A DNA stretch of 6,969 nucleotides, taken from positions 1 through 6,969 of the forward strand of contig JACRBO010000117.1 in assembly GCA_016219235.1 (NCBI GenBank), in the 5' to 3' direction. Position 1 is the first letter of the stretch; every line of letters starts with the position of its first letter. Below are positions 5,454 through 6,969 of the stretch, piece after piece. A program made the position numbers and the translations under genes. This stretch comes from Chloroflexota bacterium. Lineage in GTDB: Bacteria; Chloroflexota; Anaerolineae; Fen-1058. A model generated the notes under the pieces. It was not told where the DNA came from, made no database searches, and saw nothing but the letters and a program-made list of their open reading frames with translations.

Positions 5454-6965
5454 CTATGGCCCCCAGTAGTCACTACCCCACTGGACTGAACCCCATTGGA
5501 CAGACCCCCACTGAACCGAGCCCCATTGGACGCTGCCCCACTGCACATTCCCCCACGTCACCGGGGTCGTGCTGGTCCACAACAACTGGCTGATGTTGAG
5601 GCCGGTGTTGGCCGTTTGGGTCGTCGTGCCATTGACTGCGGCATAGACATCCAGGTAACCCGCCCCCGCGCTGGTAGCATTATAGCCCCAGCCTGTCTTC
5701 TTGGCCGTCGCCATGAGCCGATACTTCACTTGATCGGGGTTGAGATTCGGCTCATCTTCAAGCAGCAGGGCCACCGCCCCGGCCACCATGGGCGCCGCCA
5801 TCGATGTGCCCGACATGCGGAAGTAGGTGTTGTCAACGCGATTGCCGGGATGTTGAGTCGGGATTACGCCGCTGGAGTTGCCCAGGAGTGACACAATGTT
5901 GCGGCCTGGCGCCACGATATCCGGTTTGGCAAAACCATCCGAGGTGGTGCCGTAGGCTGAGAACGTCGTCACCACATCATCATTCAGGTTGTTCGTGTTC
6001 TTATCGTCAGCTGCGCCGACCGTGATGACAAACGGATCGTTGGCCGGGGGATACAGTGCGCCGCTGCCGCTGTTGCCAGCCGAGACGACCACCACGATGC
6101 CATTGAACCACAAGACCTCGACTGCCGCATCCAGCGGATTGGTATGATACGACTCGTTGACCGCACTGTTGATCGACATATTCACAACTCGGATGTTGTA
6201 TTGCGCCCGGTGCTCCAACACCCATTGCAGGCCGGCCACCACTGTTGAAGCGGTCGCACTGCCGTTATCATTGCTGACTTTGACGTTGATGATGTTCGCC
6301 AGCGGCGCTACGCCGATATACTTGCCATTCGAGGCCGAACCATTGCCGCCAACAATCCCCGCGATGTGGCTGCCGTGGCCGAAGTTATCGAAAGTGGACT
6401 GATTGTAATCCGTGTTGAACCGGACGCTGGCTACGACTCGATTCTGGCCGGACCTGGTGTATAAGTCTCCCTGCCAGTTGACGCCGGCATCTACCACCGC
6501 CACGCCGATGCCTGTCCCCTGGCGTTTGGGACTTCCCAGCCACACCTTATCGGCCCCGATCGCTTTGTCGTACACGTTCTTCAGATTGCTGGCCGAAGTC
6601 AGGCAATCGGAAGTGCAGGTCGTATTGACCATGGGCGCATCCAGCGACACCCAGCGCACGCCGTCGGCGCTGGCGAGCGGAATAACATGCTTGGCCTGTA
6701 GCTCAGCGGCAAAGGCGTTGATAATGTGCAAGTCCCAGGTGACTTTTCCGCCAAGAGCACTGATGACCTGCTCCACCCGATCGTCCTGTGTGGTCTTTTG
6801 CACGATCACGCTCACGACTTGATCGGGCTGCTGCGCGGCCAGTTCCAGCAGTAGCGGTTGAACGCGCGCTGTCGAAGTCGCAGCAATCGGCATGGGCGTC
6901 AGGCTCAAGAGCAGCGTCAGCACCAGCAGCAGTTTGAACTTCTGGATACCGCCGCCCCAGTTCAC
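5454..6965 (-). CDS. Secreted subtilisin-like serine protease (S8) with Trp-Gly repeat tail
   Basis: A 503-residue subtilase. Residues 1-30 look like a Sec signal peptide (Lys8 and Lys11, then a Leu-rich core ending PMPIAAT). About 49-113 resemble an I9-type prodomain that folds and inhibits the enzyme until it is cut off. The catalytic domain starts near 150. Asp159 lies in VAVVDAGVNW, His197 in FGHGSHIAG, the oxyanion Asn298 in SAGNSG and the nucleophile Ser388 in GTSMAAP. DAG and HGSH are mild variants of the usual DTG/DSG and HGTH. The only two cysteines, 117 and 121 between prodomain and catalytic domain, could form a disulfide. From residue 471 seven Trp-Gly units repeat every five residues to the stop. 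The protein is probably exported and degrades or processes protein outside the cell. The assigned start is GTG 6963-6965. The frame stays open to the right edge, so an upstream start outside the window is possible, but the signal peptide fits here. Confidence 0.95.
   Translation of the reverse strand: MNWGGGIQKFKLLLVLTLLLSLTPMPIAATSTARVQPLLLELAAQQPDQVVSVIVQKTTQDDRVEQVISALGGKVTWDLHIINAFAAELQAKHVIPLASADGVRWVSLDAPMVNTTCTSDCLTSASNLKNVYDKAIGADKVWLGSPKRQGTGIGVAVVDAGVNWQGDLYTRSGQNRVVASVRFNTDYNQSTFDNFGHGSHIAGIVGGNGSASNGKYIGVAPLANIINVKVSNDNGSATASTVVAGLQWVLEHRAQYNIRVVNMSINSAVNESYHTNPLDAAVEVLWFNGIVVVVSAGNSGSGALYPPANDPFVITVGAADDKNTNNLNDDVVTTFSAYGTTSDGFAKPDIVAPGRNIVSLLGNSSGVIPTQHPGNRVDNTYFRMSGTSMAAPMVAGAVALLLEDEPNLNPDQVKYRLMATAKKTGWGYNATSAGAGYLDVYAAVNGTTTQTANTGLNISQLLWTSTTPVTWGNVQWGSVQWGSVQWGSVQWGSVQWGSDYWGP
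5457..5555 (-). repeat. Coding repeat: seven Trp-Gly pentapeptide units
   Basis: At the extreme C-terminus of the protease, Trp occurs at residues 471, 476, 481, 486, 491, 496 and 501, each followed by Gly. The order is WGNVQ, four WGSVQ, WGSDY and a final WGP before the stop. At DNA level this is an imperfect 15-base tandem repeat on the minus strand. The five Ser codons are all different (AGC, TCG, TCT, TCA, AGT), Gln alternates CAG and CAA, and the Gly codons vary. The peptide has thus been kept while the DNA drifted, arguing for function rather than fresh slippage. Confidence 0.9.
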
Positions 6966-6969
6966 GGAT

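Noticed and set aside
5457..5555. 15-base tandem repeat as a possible CRISPR array or minisatellite
   Set aside because: The units have no spacers, stay in frame inside the protease gene, and differ mainly at synonymous positions, so it is a coding repeat.

Overview
The window holds four protein genes, all on the minus strand, packed almost end to end. Read in the direction of transcription (right to left) they are: a secreted subtilisin-like protease (5454-6965); a 926-residue membrane protein carrying both a GGDEF and an HD-GYP domain (2581-5361); a soluble PAS-type sensor histidine kinase (1226-2557); and the first 359 codons of a major facilitator superfamily (MFS) exporter that runs off the left edge (1-1078). 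No stretch longer than about 150 bases lacks a gene. I found no tRNA, rRNA, CRISPR array, transposase or phage gene.

Organism: GC-rich bacterial DNA with Shine-Dalgarno sites. A subtilase ending in a Trp-Gly repeat tail, a multi-membrane GGDEF/HD-GYP fusion and a kinase with the motif AHTVAHDLKNP together suggest a Chloroflexota-like bacterium. This is inference from protein style, not a taxonomic proof. The hexamer CGATCG occurs 15 times by hand count, well above the roughly two expected.

Layout and regulation: the GGDEF/HD-GYP gene and the kinase gene are separated by only 23 bases and both have good Shine-Dalgarno sites, so they are very likely one transcript linking c-di-GMP turnover to a two-component signal. 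No response regulator is present, so the kinase's partner lies elsewhere. The protease is 92 bases upstream of this pair. That gap contains a 16-bp hairpin that pairs fully, with one G-U, only in minus-strand RNA. The exporter has its own strong sigma-70-type promoter overlapping the kinase stop codon. It is followed by a leader of about 115 bases with a possible 11-codon peptide and a terminator-like hairpin just before the exporter start, an arrangement that suggests leader-mediated control.

The strongest points for a second look are the tandem duplication of the membrane module in the GGDEF/HD-GYP protein, the seven-unit Trp-Gly tail of the protease whose codons have diverged while the peptide has not, and the exporter leader.
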